Part shown: one piece after another, positions 1 through 7,977 of the stretch
Layout: each line of letters starts with the position of its first letter
Position numbering within the stretch: position 1 is the stretch's first letter
IMG/VR virus record: IMGVR_UViG_3300017967_008125
Location: 1-27,831 of that record
Source of the DNA: a virus
Reading direction: 5' to 3' (one strand)
DNA: 27,831 bases
Made by a program: the position numbers and the translations under genes
Notes under the pieces: generated by a model
Database searches by the model: none
What the model was told of the DNA's origin: nothing
Seen by the model: only the letters and a program-made list of their open reading frames with translations

Positions 1-7
1 AAACCAA

Positions 8-661
8 TTGGACATAAATCAGTTTACTATAGCATGTGAAAACATAATCTATAATGTATTCAACCCGGACAATACTAGAATTGTACTTGAATTGAATCAC
101 AAAGGTGATATATTATTAAATCAGTTTAGAGAAAACGATCAATATTGGCCAGGTCAAATAATATACACTAAGCACACTCAAGCTGCAGTTTCATTTAAGC
201 CTGGCTTACGTTTAGGCCCAACTAATAAAATTAAGTATTGTGAAAAATTTAAGTATTTAGTTTCTATTAATAGGATTATTCCAAACGACGAGTACACGAT
301 ATCTGAGCTCGGATCTTTTGGAAAATCTACAGGCGGAGTATATCGAGGACAAAATGGAAACGATGATTTAGCCATGACGTCTGTTAACATGTCTTCAATA
401 TTCGAGTCAAGTCAATTCTGGGAAATAGCAGTTGAGACCTATGAAAGAATGGGAGACGAATACTCTAAAGAAGTAGAAGAAAGGGTATTCAGCTTAAGTA
501 GGGGAGAGGGACGAGGATCCGGCTTTGATTTTGATGAAATTAGAAGGATGAATTCGCCTAAAGCATTTGGCCCCGGGGCTAAAAATCATTCCAAAAACGT
601 GTTTGACATAGACACCCTGGATCAAATAGAAAAAATAAGATCTAAATTTTTTAAATCTTAA
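8..661 (+). CDS. Unknown protein, possibly cut by the window start
   Basis: This frame is open to the left edge of the window. The only start visible is a TTG at 8, so the gene may begin upstream. The 217 visible residues are soluble, with no membrane segment or signal peptide. The middle (about residues 95-120) is rich in Gly, Ser and Asn, and another Gly/Arg-rich stretch lies near residues 164-172; the C-terminus is helical and charged. I do not recognise a family. It ends 41 bases before the next gene, and a promoter-like element lies in that gap, so it probably ends one transcription unit and the sigma-factor group begins another. Confidence 0.6.
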   Translation: MDINQFTIACENIIYNVFNPDNTRIVLELNHKGDILLNQFRENDQYWPGQIIYTKHTQAAVSFKPGLRLGPTNKIKYCEKFKYLVSINRIIPNDEYTISELGSFGKSTGGVYRGQNGNDDLAMTSVNMSSIFESSQFWEIAVETYERMGDEYSKEVEERVFSLSRGEGRGSGFDFDEIRRMNSPKAFGPGAKNHSKNVFDIDTLDQIEKIRSKFFKS

Positions 662-676
662 CATTGTTTTAAGTAT

Positions 677-690
677 TATATTTGTATAAC
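677..690 (+). promoter_or_regulatory. Candidate promoter before the sigma-factor group
   Basis: TATATTTG at 677-684 fits the Bacteroidota -7 consensus TAnnTTTG. It overlaps GTATAAC at 684-690, which resembles the GTATAAT elements elsewhere in this window. No TTTG is seen at the expected upstream distance, and there is no AAACC box, so the call rests on the -10 region only. It sits 13 bases before the ATG at 703. Confidence 0.4.
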
Positions 691-702
691 AACGTTAATC
701 CT

Positions 703-1029
703 ATGCCAGCAATGAAGAAGATACATTCTACCGGCGGAGAGACACTGGACGACATCTTTAAGACACACGAAGAAGATATCTACAATCAGGTTCTCTATTC
801 CATCCGCGAAAATTACAAAAATCCATCTAATGACAATATTGGAGTCATTAGCATTTCAACAAAGGACATTGACTATTCGGTAAATCTCAACCGAGAAAAG
901 TTTGTTCCAAGCCTTGAAAAATGCATCTCATTCTTTGAATTAATCGAAGAGTATGAGAAGTGCCAAGAGTGTGTAGACATAATAAACCAATTAAAAGATA
1001 AGCAACCAATAGAATATGATATCCAATAA
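703..1029 (+). CDS. Small protein next to the sigma factor, unknown function
   Basis: This codes for 108 residues. I chose the ATG at 703; a TTG at 682 lies inside the promoter-like element and is unlikely, and an ATG at 712 is also possible. The last 45 residues are helical, with a pattern (LEKCISFFELIEEYEKCQEC) that resembles the UVR/coiled-coil motif found in UvrB and several small adaptor proteins. The gene overlaps the sigma factor by 14 bases, so the two are translationally coupled. In T4 the late sigma gp55 works with a small co-activator, gp33. This protein has the right size and position for such a partner, but I see no sequence likeness to gp33, so that role is only a guess. Confidence 0.75.
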   Translation: MPAMKKIHSTGGETLDDIFKTHEEDIYNQVLYSIRENYKNPSNDNIGVISISTKDIDYSVNLNREKFVPSLEKCISFFELIEEYEKCQECVDIINQLKDKQPIEYDIQ

Positions 1030-1648
1030 GACACCTAACCAAATAATCAATGAAAGAATTCAAGAAATCGCAATCGGACTACATCAAAAAACTATAACTG
1101 AACGTCAAAGAAACGAGCTTGCTGGCTTAGTTTATCCAAAGCTTAGGTATTACATATGGTCAATCTGTAAAAACGACGACGACACGTCTGAAGCCCTACA
1201 GTGGTCCTTTAAAAAGATATTCAATAACGTTGAAAAGTTTGACCCAAGTAGGGCTAAGTTCACTACTTGGGTTTACAGTATAGCAAGAAATGAGACCCTC
1301 TTCTACTTACATAAAAAGAAGAAGGATAGTGGAGTGAGTCTCGATGATATGTATGATGGATTCGCTGGATTTACCACAGATGAAGTAGGAGGATTTGAGG
1401 AAGAATTCGACGCTCTGTATGAAATTACGATTGCCGAAATCTATAAGATAGAGGATCCAACACTAAAGGGCATCGCGATTGATAAGATGATAAATAATGA
1501 TCGAGTAAAATCAATTGCAGTTAAATATGATATCAACGAGAATACAATCAAAACAAAGCTTCGAAAGATTAGATCTGACATCAAAACAAAAGTGATCAAG
1601 GAAAATCCAAATCTAAAAGAAGTGCTAAATCATTTATTTAAGATATGA
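1016..1648 (+). CDS. Phage RNA polymerase sigma factor (sigma-70/ECF-like; candidate gp55 functional equivalent)
   Basis: The protein has 210 residues. Residues about 35-100 match sigma region 2: FDPSRAKFTTWVYSIARNE at 75-93 is the typical region 2.3-2.4 pattern, followed by a basic stretch. Residues about 153-190 form a helix-turn-helix like region 4 (IAVKYDINENTIKTKLRKIR). An acidic linker of about 45 residues joins them. It would redirect host RNA polymerase to phage promoters. T4 gp55 recognises TATAAATA and lacks a normal region 4, so this protein is closer to an ECF factor. It may read the GATAAATAAT late promoters, or the two-part AAACC/GTATAAT promoters, both seen in this window. It overlaps the gene before it by 14 bases and the next by 4 (ATGA). 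Confidence 0.88.
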   Translation: MISNKTPNQIINERIQEIAIGLHQKTITERQRNELAGLVYPKLRYYIWSICKNDDDTSEALQWSFKKIFNNVEKFDPSRAKFTTWVYSIARNETLFYLHKKKKDSGVSLDDMYDGFAGFTTDEVGGFEEEFDALYEITIAEIYKIEDPTLKGIAIDKMINNDRVKSIAVKYDINENTIKTKLRKIRSDIKTKVIKENPNLKEVLNHLFKI

Positions 1649-2106
1649 ACATTAAAGACTACTTATATCCATCTAGAATAGTAAAGACTATTTCTAAATC
1701 TCTGAGAATTCTAAAAAATAAGAGAAGATATTCTCAGATCATAAAATCACTGGATGAAGAGGGAAAGCTCGAGGCTATAGGTCTAAAAAGAGAAAAAGAC
1801 TTTCTCTACGTCGGGATTAATCTTAATCCTGAACTTCTGATCTATGATGAATCTACCCAGGAATCGGCTGAACTTAAGTTTATCTCAGACAAAATGAGAA
1901 AATACACTGATTTTCTACAGAAGGAATCAGTTCTAGACTCAGTTATCGCTGATTACGATCGAGTTAGAACCGAAGAATTCTATGGATACATAGTTCAAAT
2001 AAAATTCTCTGATAAAGGATACTCAAAGAACCAATTTTATTACTCCTTAGCTTATTTTCCTGTTGTCATAGGAATCATGCTATCGGTGATTGCGTTGGTA
2101 TTTTAA
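1645..2106 (+). CDS. Tail-anchored membrane protein, unknown function
   Basis: This 153-residue protein starts in an ATGA overlap with the sigma-factor stop. The N-terminal 45 residues are very basic and the middle is charged and soluble-looking. The last 23 residues are a hydrophobic helix with no charged residues, as in a C-terminal membrane anchor with the bulk of the protein in the cytoplasm. I do not recognise a family. A late promoter begins 2 bases after its stop codon, so it closes the sigma-factor transcription unit. Confidence 0.75.
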   Translation: MNIKDYLYPSRIVKTISKSLRILKNKRRYSQIIKSLDEEGKLEAIGLKREKDFLYVGINLNPELLIYDESTQESAELKFISDKMRKYTDFLQKESVLDSVIADYDRVRTEEFYGYIVQIKFSDKGYSKNQFYYSLAYFPVVIGIMLSVIALVF

Positions 2107-2107
2107 A

Positions 2108-2123
2108 GATAAATAATAAAAAG
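2108..2123 (+). promoter_or_regulatory. T4-like late promoter
   Basis: GATAAATAATAAAAAG, 9 bases before the ATG at 2132. It matches the copies at 14512, 19365 and 24312 over at least the first 14 bases. The core resembles the T4 late -10 element TATAAATA. Confidence 0.75.
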
Positions 2124-2131
2124 TCATTATT

Positions 2132-2443
2132 ATGAAATTAGTTGATAATGTGAAAAAGTGGGCATGGCAAATTCTTGCAATCGTGTTCTTTTTTCTATTC
2201 CTAGGTAAAGGATGTACGTCTAAAAAGGTTTCTAAGATTAACAATAATGTTGACGACGTCCACGTGGCAATTGATTCCTTAAATAGCGAAATTAACGCTT
2301 TAAAGGAAAAAACCTTCACCAAAAAAGAGCTGAAGGATGAGATGGAGCGTGTAATGCTGAATTATCTTATATATGAAGATGATTTAGATAGAGGCAAAAC
2401 AAGCCTATCTCAGATAAAGAACAAGATCGAATCTAATGATTAA
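2132..2443 (+). CDS. Small membrane-anchored coiled-coil protein
   Basis: The protein has 103 residues. A single hydrophobic helix spans about residues 10-25, after a basic N-terminus. The sequence FLGKGC follows it, but this is not a good lipobox. The remainder is charged, with heptad-like spacing from about 38 to 65, so it probably forms a coiled coil outside or inside the membrane. It is the first gene behind a late promoter and overlaps the next membrane protein by 8 bases. A role in lysis (holin or spanin partner) or in the envelope is possible, but nothing in the sequence proves it. Confidence 0.75.
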   Translation: MKLVDNVKKWAWQILAIVFFFLFLGKGCTSKKVSKINNNVDDVHVAIDSLNSEINALKEKTFTKKELKDEMERVMLNYLIYEDDLDRGKTSLSQIKNKIESND

Positions 2444-3179
2444 CTGGATTAAGAACAATAAAAATGTTGTAATACGAAATACTTTTTTACTCCCGATATT
2501 ATTAGTAGTAATAATGTCGATCAGCCACGTTGTGAGCTGGTATGATCTTGGTAATCCAATTAGCTGGGCAGTATACCTATCAATCGCGATAGAAATATTT
2601 GCCCTTTCTTCTGTTGCTGCTGCGACAATTAAAATAAACCGAGCATCCATCTGGTTTCTATTTGGATTGGTCACCTTTATTCAAATTGTAGGAAACATAT
2701 TCTTTGAATACAAGGATATTGATATAACTAGCGCAGATTTTTTAGCATGGGTAGACTTAATATATCCTTTCTTCGAAGATTGGAATGCAACTGACCACCG
2801 GAGACTTTTAGCTATAGTTCAAGGGGGAACGCTTCCTCTTATGTCGCTTACTGCTCTTCATTACTACATAAAGTTCACAGATTTAGAGTCAGACTTAGAT
2901 GAGCCTAAAGCTGAAGAAGTAGAAGAGATAGTTGAAGATGTTAGAAACAGTGGAGAAAAGTACGATCAGGCAGAATTTAGAGAAGCCTTGAATATATGGG
3001 GACAAACTAAAGGATCTATGGACGGAATATCAGATGAAGATATAATGGATAACTATAGAAGCTTTCTAAAGCAGAGAGATAAGAATTTAATTAAGGCCTC
3101 TAAAAAGCCTGAAATTAAACCTAAAAGATCAGATGAATGGATTGCTAGCGAAAAAATAAACAAAAAAACCAATCTATAA
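2436..3179 (+). CDS. Four-helix integral membrane protein, unknown function
   Basis: The protein has 247 residues with hydrophobic segments at about 11-33, 41-65, 71-90 and 124-145. These are followed by a long charged tail of about 100 residues, acidic at first (EPKAEEVEEIVEDV) and Lys-rich at the end. The segment between helices 3 and 4 is rich in aromatic and acidic residues. The gene overlaps its neighbours on both sides (8 bases before, 1 base after) and is expected to be co-transcribed from the late promoter at 2108. I do not recognise a family. The tail length argues against a simple holin. Confidence 0.75.
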   Translation: MINWIKNNKNVVIRNTFLLPILLVVIMSISHVVSWYDLGNPISWAVYLSIAIEIFALSSVAAATIKINRASIWFLFGLVTFIQIVGNIFFEYKDIDITSADFLAWVDLIYPFFEDWNATDHRRLLAIVQGGTLPLMSLTALHYYIKFTDLESDLDEPKAEEVEEIVEDVRNSGEKYDQAEFREALNIWGQTKGSMDGISDEDIMDNYRSFLKQRDKNLIKASKKPEIKPKRSDEWIASEKINKKTNL

Positions 3180-3709
3180 TGCTACCTAAGATTAATAACG
3201 TATGTGATTGCTGTGATTCAGATCAGGCAATACTTCAATTATTTGAAGATAAGTGTTTCAAAGTAGTCGACGGAGCAGATACCAAAGGATCTTTTTGTCT
3301 TGGGGATTTCGCTTTTCCATCTGACGGATACTCGTGCCTAGATATAAATCTAAACGTATCAAACGGAGAATCTACTCTCTTCGATAATGAAATTATTTCA
3401 GTTGGATCTCCAGCATCTACCCTAACTAAGGGTCAAAATTATGCAAGGGGTGTATTGATAAAGGTTACATACCCTATCAATGATGACAATGGAGAAGAAA
3501 TATCGATAGTTGATAAGAGTGTAGAACTGTGGATCGAAGATGTTGCTACATTACAATACAAGAAGTATCCACTATATAACTTATTCACGTTGTTCACTAA
3601 CCCTAAATCAAACGACCCAACTGAATTGATAAATAGAATAAAGATAGTAAACCCAAATGACTATAAAGTAAAGATTACTGGACTGGTTATATTCGGGGAG
3701 TCACAATAA
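3179..3709 (+). CDS. Unknown beta-rich protein, probable virion component
   Basis: The protein has 176 residues, and its start overlaps the preceding stop as TAATG. The N-terminus carries four Cys within about 20 residues (VCDCCDS and DKCF), which could bind a metal. The rest is a run of short beta-like segments with Gly, Asn and Asp turns and almost no helix. It lies in a late-promoter operon before two similar-sized beta-rich proteins, which suggests a tail or head accessory protein. I do not recognise a family. Confidence 0.7.
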   Translation: MLPKINNVCDCCDSDQAILQLFEDKCFKVVDGADTKGSFCLGDFAFPSDGYSCLDINLNVSNGESTLFDNEIISVGSPASTLTKGQNYARGVLIKVTYPINDDNGEEISIVDKSVELWIEDVATLQYKKYPLYNLFTLFTNPKSNDPTELINRIKIVNPNDYKVKITGLVIFGESQ

Positions 3710-3726
3710 AATAAAAACTAACTAAG

Positions 3727-4134
3727 ATGAACGCAAGTACACCTACTGAAATTCTAGAATTAACCGCAGCAACATCTTACTCTCCGGTGTGGATTAGCAC
3801 TGACCGAAGACAGCAAGATGTAACAAAAACAACCTTAAAGTACGCGCAAGTTGGTGGACCTACTGCTGCTGATAAGGTAGGTAATGCGCACGGTCCTATA
3901 TTCAGAATTGAAGTTTTAAACTTTGGAACCGCTAATGGAATCAAGATTTGGGGATTAGATAATGACGACGATAATGCAGTAGAGTATCCAAAGTCAAGAT
4001 TTACTAATGAACCTATTTTAGATATCTGGCTTCAAAAATATGAGTTTACTAATGGCTCTGGAACTACAGTAGATGCAGGAGCAAGTGCTAAGGTTTTTGG
4101 CCATAGAAGTAGACACTATCCAGCATCATTCTAA
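3727..4134 (+). CDS. Unknown beta-rich protein, probable virion component
   Basis: The protein has 135 residues, starting 17 bases after the preceding stop at an ATG with no Shine-Dalgarno sequence. Composition is rich in Thr, Ala, Gly and Asn, with an acidic cluster (GLDNDDDN) near residues 76-83 and a basic C-terminus (GHRSRHYP). No membrane segment or signal peptide is present. The composition suits a small beta-sandwich decoration or structural protein, but no family is recognised. Its stop overlaps the start of the next gene. Confidence 0.7.
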   Translation: MNASTPTEILELTAATSYSPVWISTDRRQQDVTKTTLKYAQVGGPTAADKVGNAHGPIFRIEVLNFGTANGIKIWGLDNDDDNAVEYPKSRFTNEPILDIWLQKYEFTNGSGTTVDAGASAKVFGHRSRHYPASF

Positions 4135-4610
4135 TGAAGAGGATTAACGAAAATATGTCAGCTGGGGCAATGACTGCCTTCCAGAATAGGGACCACATGC
4201 GCGGTTTACCCTTCTATGGAGAAAAGGGTGACTTTAATTTCGTTACAGGTAAAAGCCAATTTACCCCAGGAGTATCAATAAAAAGTCTGCCACTCAGTGA
4301 TATGTCTAGAAAGGGAGATCCTGGGATTGGAGATTTTGATAGAAACGTAAATCTAATAAAGTATTACTATCAACCTGGAGATAGGGTTAGAGGGACCCTG
4401 GTGAATTCTCAGATCGATTCAGACAAAGGAAGAACAGTCGTTGGCAAACTAAATAAAGTTGAGGTCAACTATAGAGATAATACGATAAAGGTATACATCA
4501 AAGACCCTAGTACTCTAGAGATCATGGAAATATATGTAGATTCAATGGAACGCCTATATGAATCAAGCCCATGGAAAGCCAAGAGTTTTTCTGAATTTTT
4601 AGGATCCTAA
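4134..4610 (+). CDS. Probable virion protein with capsid-targeting-like termini
   Basis: The protein has 158 residues and its ATG overlaps the preceding stop by one base. It begins MKRINENMSAG: the I4-N5-E6 site fits the (I/L)xE rule of the T4 prohead protease gp21. The C-terminus ends KSFSEFLGS, which resembles the T4 capsid-targeting core (KTYQEFIAE). Residues about 75-140 alternate hydrophobic and charged residues around PGDRV and look like a small beta barrel. I infer a packaged or head-associated protein; the family is unknown. Confidence 0.7.
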   Translation: MKRINENMSAGAMTAFQNRDHMRGLPFYGEKGDFNFVTGKSQFTPGVSIKSLPLSDMSRKGDPGIGDFDRNVNLIKYYYQPGDRVRGTLVNSQIDSDKGRTVVGKLNKVEVNYRDNTIKVYIKDPSTLEIMEIYVDSMERLYESSPWKAKSFSEFLGS

Positions 4611-4625
4611 GATAATCAATCTAAG

Positions 4626-4632
4626 GTATAAT
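4626..4632 (+). promoter_or_regulatory. GTATAAT element, upstream copy
   Basis: GTATAAT stands alone here, without an AAACC box at the expected distance. It is the first of two copies in the 77-base gap before the gp26-like gene. It could be a second start point or a chance match. Confidence 0.3.
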
Positions 4633-4636
4633 CCTG

Positions 4637-4664
4637 AAACCACATGTCAATTTACTGGTATAAT
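4637..4664 (+). promoter_or_regulatory. Two-part promoter AAACC-N16-GTATAAT before the baseplate operon
   Basis: AAACC at 4637-4641 is separated by 16 bases from GTATAAT at 4658-4664, and the ATG at 4688 follows 23 bases later. The same pair with 15-16 base spacing lies before the genes at 12757, 23769 and 27556. Confidence 0.6.
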
Positions 4665-4687
4665 TTTATAAAAAATCACAACATGTT

Positions 4688-5698
4688 ATGAGTGATCCAA
4701 TTGACGATATGGACGCTATTTCCCATCTAGATGCTCTTGATAAAGAAGGAGGGGTAAACGTCGATATCAATAAACAAACAGAAGAAGCTGAAATTAAAGT
4801 AGAAGCTTCTCCTACATCTCTAGGTAAAGCAAAATCATATGAGGCAAGTGAGATGAGCGCCTCAGAGGAATCTCCATGGAAGATATTAAATTTAGATCTT
4901 CTCCCGTCTAAGGGTATGTTCTACCCTGAAAATATGGAGCTCCTTATACGTTCAGCGAAAACAAAGGAGATTAGACATTGGTCTACTATGGATGAACACG
5001 ATCCAGTTGACGTTGAAGAAAAGATAAACTTTGTTTTAAATGCTTGTACTAAATTTAAAATTAAGGGAAATCCTAGACCCTTCAATTTTAATGATTTTAT
5101 GGCAGTAGATAGATATCACATTTTGTTTAGGATATACGAGCTCACTTTTCCGAATCAGGAAAACAAACTCATGGCAAATATTAGATGTTCTAATGATAAA
5201 TGTAAGCACGTAAATAAGATTCAAGTGACGAGTAGAAATCTATTAGGATTCAGCATACCTGATGAATATCTTAAGTGGTATGATCCTTCTGAAAGATGTT
5301 TTGTTATACCGTCTGAAAAGCTTCAAGAGACTCTAAGATTCTACATGCCAACTAGTGGAATTAACACAGCATTGAAAAAAAGAGCAAAATTTGACCAGAG
5401 CCGAGGAATTGAGATTGACAAGTCATTTTACTCAATGGCACCTTATCTTCTATCAGAATGGAGGTCTATAAGGCCTGAGAATTTGCACGAGTTCAAAATG
5501 GAATCTAATTCCTGGTCTAATCAAAAGTTCAGCGCAATTCACAGATTTACTGAAGACATAAAAAAATCATCCTTAAATAAAGCAACTGGAGTTTGCGAAA
5601 AGTGCAAGGAAAGTATGGAGAGCCATATTTTTTTGGGAGGAAGCTTCACTGTTAAGGATATTTTCATTGTTTCAGCTAGATTTGATGAACTTATTTAA
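4688..5698 (+). CDS. 26: Baseplate hub assembly protein, T4 gp26-like
   Basis: The protein has 336 residues. After an acidic, disordered N-terminus of about 60 residues comes the segment LPSKGMFYP (72-80) ... TKEIRHWSTMDEHDP (92-106). This is typical of gp26-like hub proteins of T4-type phages, which help assemble the central hub of the baseplate. Two Cys pairs, C167/C172 and C303/C306, could together bind a zinc ion. T4 gp26 has 208 residues, so this version carries an N-terminal extension and extra insertions. It overlaps the next small gene by 14 bases, as baseplate chaperone genes often do. It is read from the two-part promoter at 4637. The family call comes from recalled motif likeness, without alignment. 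Confidence 0.65.
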   Translation: MSDPIDDMDAISHLDALDKEGGVNVDINKQTEEAEIKVEASPTSLGKAKSYEASEMSASEESPWKILNLDLLPSKGMFYPENMELLIRSAKTKEIRHWSTMDEHDPVDVEEKINFVLNACTKFKIKGNPRPFNFNDFMAVDRYHILFRIYELTFPNQENKLMANIRCSNDKCKHVNKIQVTSRNLLGFSIPDEYLKWYDPSERCFVIPSEKLQETLRFYMPTSGINTALKKRAKFDQSRGIEIDKSFYSMAPYLLSEWRSIRPENLHEFKMESNSWSNQKFSAIHRFTEDIKKSSLNKATGVCEKCKESMESHIFLGGSFTVKDIFIVSARFDELI

Positions 5699-5906
5699 GC
5701 TTAACGCTCAATTGGCGGTGAAGCTGGGTCAGTCCCTAGATACTCTTTATGAATTAGAATATTTTGAATATTCACTGTTGCTCAACATCGTTAATGAGGA
5801 AATCGAGGAGCACAACGAGAAAATTCAAAAGATCAACGAATCTGATAAAAAGTCGTCAGGTTCTCCATTAAAAGTTAACTTACCTTCTCACTTAAAGCTC
5901 AAATAA
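5685..5906 (+). CDS. Small baseplate assembly protein, possibly gp51-like
   Basis: The protein has 73 residues from the ATG at 5685, which overlaps the gp26-like gene by 14 bases. A TTG at 5667 would give 79 residues but is less likely. It is largely helical with an aromatic and acidic centre (LEYFEYSLLLNIVNEEIEEH) and a basic C-terminus. T4-type phages often have a short protein of this shape beside the hub genes, where gp51 catalyses hub assembly. The call rests on position, size and general pattern, so it is tentative. A late promoter overlaps its stop codon. Confidence 0.6.
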   Translation: MNLFKLNAQLAVKLGQSLDTLYELEYFEYSLLLNIVNEEIEEHNEKIQKINESDKKSSGSPLKVNLPSHLKLK

Positions 5907-5917
5907 ATAATAAAAAA
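5901..5917 (+). promoter_or_regulatory. T4-like late promoter, variant
   Basis: AAATAAATAATAAAAAA overlaps the stop codon of the preceding gene and ends 12 bases before the GTG start at 5930. It differs from the consensus GATAAATAATAAAAA only in its first base, so the preceding gene's end constrains the site. Confidence 0.6.
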
Positions 5918-5929
5918 TAGATACTCTAA

Positions 5930-7732
5930 GTGAGTGAAAAACTAAACGCTTTTATAGCTCTATTTAACGAAAGAGTAGATGCAGATATCTCTAAGGCTCA
6001 ATCTAAAATAGAAAAGGCTCAAGAGAAATTAGATGAAGCTGAAAAGATATGGAATGAAGCTCAGGAAGGCTTAAGCGGAGATATCTTAGAAAATTTCCTT
6101 GAAGTATTTCCTGCTCCAACTGGTGGAGCACAAGGAAACGCCATAACTGGAGTTGACCCTAGATTCGTAAACCTATTAGAGTTCGGAGACCCACTCAAGA
6201 GTCAGGCACATCAATTATTCAAGCTTAGATATTCAGACCGGCGCATGATAAATGCGCAAAATTATCTACAGGAATCTGAGAAACTTAAAGAAGAAGGTGC
6301 TGAGCTAACTCTATCTAGATTGTCTAGTAAGTTAAAAGAAACTGCTCTAAGAACTCAATCTCTAGGAGGATCAAACGCATATTCGTTAATCAAGCTAATA
6401 TTTAAAGACTATGAATCATTTGAAGACGTAGCGTACAGCGAACTCAATGATGTCAGTTCTCCAAGTCAAGTAACAACAAGTCAAGAAGCTTACGAAGCTC
6501 TTAAGGAAAAAATGGAAGGGGCTTCCCAAGGCGAGGAAGTTGAGCCTAATGAGGAAGAGACCAGCCCATTAAATGAGCCAGAGTCTCTAGAAGAGGAAGT
6601 ATCTTCAGATGAAGAAATAAGCCCAATAAATCCAGCAGAGGACGTTGAACCTGAAGAAGTAACTACTGAAGTTTCTACGACAGGTCCTGAAATAGAGCAA
6701 GCTGAAGAAACTCCGTCTGAGCCAATTGTAGCCAATATAAACTTAGAACAGCCAGACATTGCTGAGGATCTTGAAGAACCTGAAGAAGTTCAAGATCAAC
6801 AACCAGCTGTGAGTCCCATTTCTGAAATATCCAGCAACCTAGTTGAAGATAACGTAACAGAAGTATCTAACGAGACTTCTAATATTAATAATACAACAAC
6901 TAACGTTACTGGAGAAAATACGGCCGTTAATAACAATACTAACGTTACTGGAGAAAATACAGCCGTTAATAACAATACTAATGTAACCTCTGAAAAACCA
7001 AAAGTCAGCAGCTTAAAGGATTTCATAAGCAAGCTAAAGGGACTTAGGGATTCACTGAATCCTGAGTCACCTCCTGGCGATGCTGAAACTTTAGAAATAG
7101 AAAAGGGTGGAAATACTCCGTCTATATCTAATATATTCGAAGGCGCAAAGTCCGTTGTAGCTGATTCATTTGAGGGCGGAGACATTATAGGGGGAATAAC
7201 AGACGTAGTAAGCAATACAACCAACTTAAACCAGGTTCTTGAATCAGGATCAGATAGTCCTATTAATAATATTGAAAGAGCACTAAGCAGACCTTTATCT
7301 GATAGACTCCCAGAAGGATTTTCAATGGATTCAGCGACAGATTTTATAGAATCTAAAACCGGCGCGAGTATTCCATCAGTTGAATCAGTAACCAGCAACA
7401 TATCTGAAACAGTTGAGAGATCGGCTAAATCCCTATCTTCTCCAATTACTAATATATCTAATATATCTGAAAGAAGTGAGTCAAATACTGAAGGCAATCA
7501 AATATCTAATATTTCTGAGGTTGATAGCTCAACTTCAACTGAGTCTAATTCAGTAAGCACTAGCACGAACACATCCAGTTCAAATACTAAAAATGAGGAA
7601 AACGTTGAAAATAATTCCTCGAGTTCTTCTATGACTAGCATGCCAACTGTTGATAATTCGGAAATTGTAAGTAGATTGAAGAAACTAGAGAGATTGTTAT
7701 CAGGTCCACTCGAAGTTAAAATAGTAGAATAA
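5930..7732 (+). CDS. Large acidic, mostly disordered virion-type protein
   Basis: The protein has 600 residues from a GTG start 12 bases after a late promoter. Residues 1-190 are helical, with a coiled coil near 15-50. Residues about 190-300 are very acidic (Glu, Pro, Ser). Residues about 315-355 are Asn/Thr-rich and contain two copies of a 13-residue repeat. Residues 480-580 are Ser/Asn/Thr-rich, and the last 20 residues are helical (KKLERLLSGPLEVKIVE). Its size and place after hub genes recall the T4 tape measure gp29 (590 residues), but a tape measure should be helical throughout, which this is not. It may be a flexible linker protein of the head or baseplate. Function unknown. Confidence 0.75.
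   Translation: MSEKLNAFIALFNERVDADISKAQSKIEKAQEKLDEAEKIWNEAQEGLSGDILENFLEVFPAPTGGAQGNAITGVDPRFVNLLEFGDPLKSQAHQLFKLRYSDRRMINAQNYLQESEKLKEEGAELTLSRLSSKLKETALRTQSLGGSNAYSLIKLIFKDYESFEDVAYSELNDVSSPSQVTTSQEAYEALKEKMEGASQGEEVEPNEEETSPLNEPESLEEEVSSDEEISPINPAEDVEPEEVTTEVSTTGPEIEQAEETPSEPIVANINLEQPDIAEDLEEPEEVQDQQPAVSPISEISSNLVEDNVTEVSNETSNINNTTTNVTGENTAVNNNTNVTGENTAVNNNTNVTSEKPKVSSLKDFISKLKGLRDSLNPESPPGDAETLEIEKGGNTPSISNIFEGAKSVVADSFEGGDIIGGITDVVSNTTNLNQVLESGSDSPINNIERALSRPLSDRLPEGFSMDSATDFIESKTGASIPSVESVTSNISETVERSAKSLSSPITNISNISERSESNTEGNQISNISEVDSSTSTESNSVSTSTNTSSSNTKNEENVENNSSSSSMTSMPTVDNSEIVSRLKKLERLLSGPLEVKIVE
6899..6976 (+). repeat. Two tandem 39-base direct repeats inside a coding region
   Basis: Units 6899-6937 and 6938-6976 differ at one base (G or A at unit position 24). 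A degraded third unit begins at 6977. Each encodes TNVTGENTAVNNN. The repeat is in frame, so copy-number change would lengthen the disordered linker without breaking the gene. Confidence 0.9.
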
Positions 7733-7977
7733 TGAATATATCATCAGAATTAAAGAACAAGGCCTTAGAAATATCTAACGAGTTTAGTCAAATACATCAA
7801 GAATATAAAGATCTTGATAAAAGATTGCATGAATTAACCGTTAAAAGGAACGGGCTATTTGAGCGACTAAACAAGCTTAGAGCATTGGAAAAAGATCTGA
7901 TAAATAAAATAGAAGAAGAATCTGGTGTAAAGTTTACAGCAGATATTGCAAATGATATAATATATGAAGAGTCTTAA
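7732..7977 (+). CDS. Small coiled-coil protein
   Basis: The protein has 81 residues, with its start overlapping the preceding stop (TAATG). Residues about 8-62 form an almost unbroken coiled coil with regular Leu/Ile spacing (KDLDKRLHELTVKRNGLFER). The C-terminus is acidic. There is no membrane segment. It overlaps the next, membrane-anchored gene by 14 bases, so the two products may interact. Function unknown. Confidence 0.75.
   Translation: MNISSELKNKALEISNEFSQIHQEYKDLDKRLHELTVKRNGLFERLNKLRALEKDLINKIEEESGVKFTADIANDIIYEES

Noticed and set aside
6899-6976. Possible CRISPR-like repeat
   Set aside because: The two units are directly adjacent with no spacers and are in frame inside a gene, so this is a coding tandem repeat.
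6796-7497. Long open frame of 233 codons on the minus strand
   Set aside because: It lies wholly antisense to the Ser/Thr/Asn-rich part of the 600-residue protein. Low-complexity codons opposite it keep the frame open. It has no promoter or start context.
5930-7732. Tail tape measure protein (T4 gp29 equivalent)
   Set aside because: Size and position fit, but most of the protein is acidic, Ser/Asn-rich and apparently disordered, not the long helix of a tape measure.
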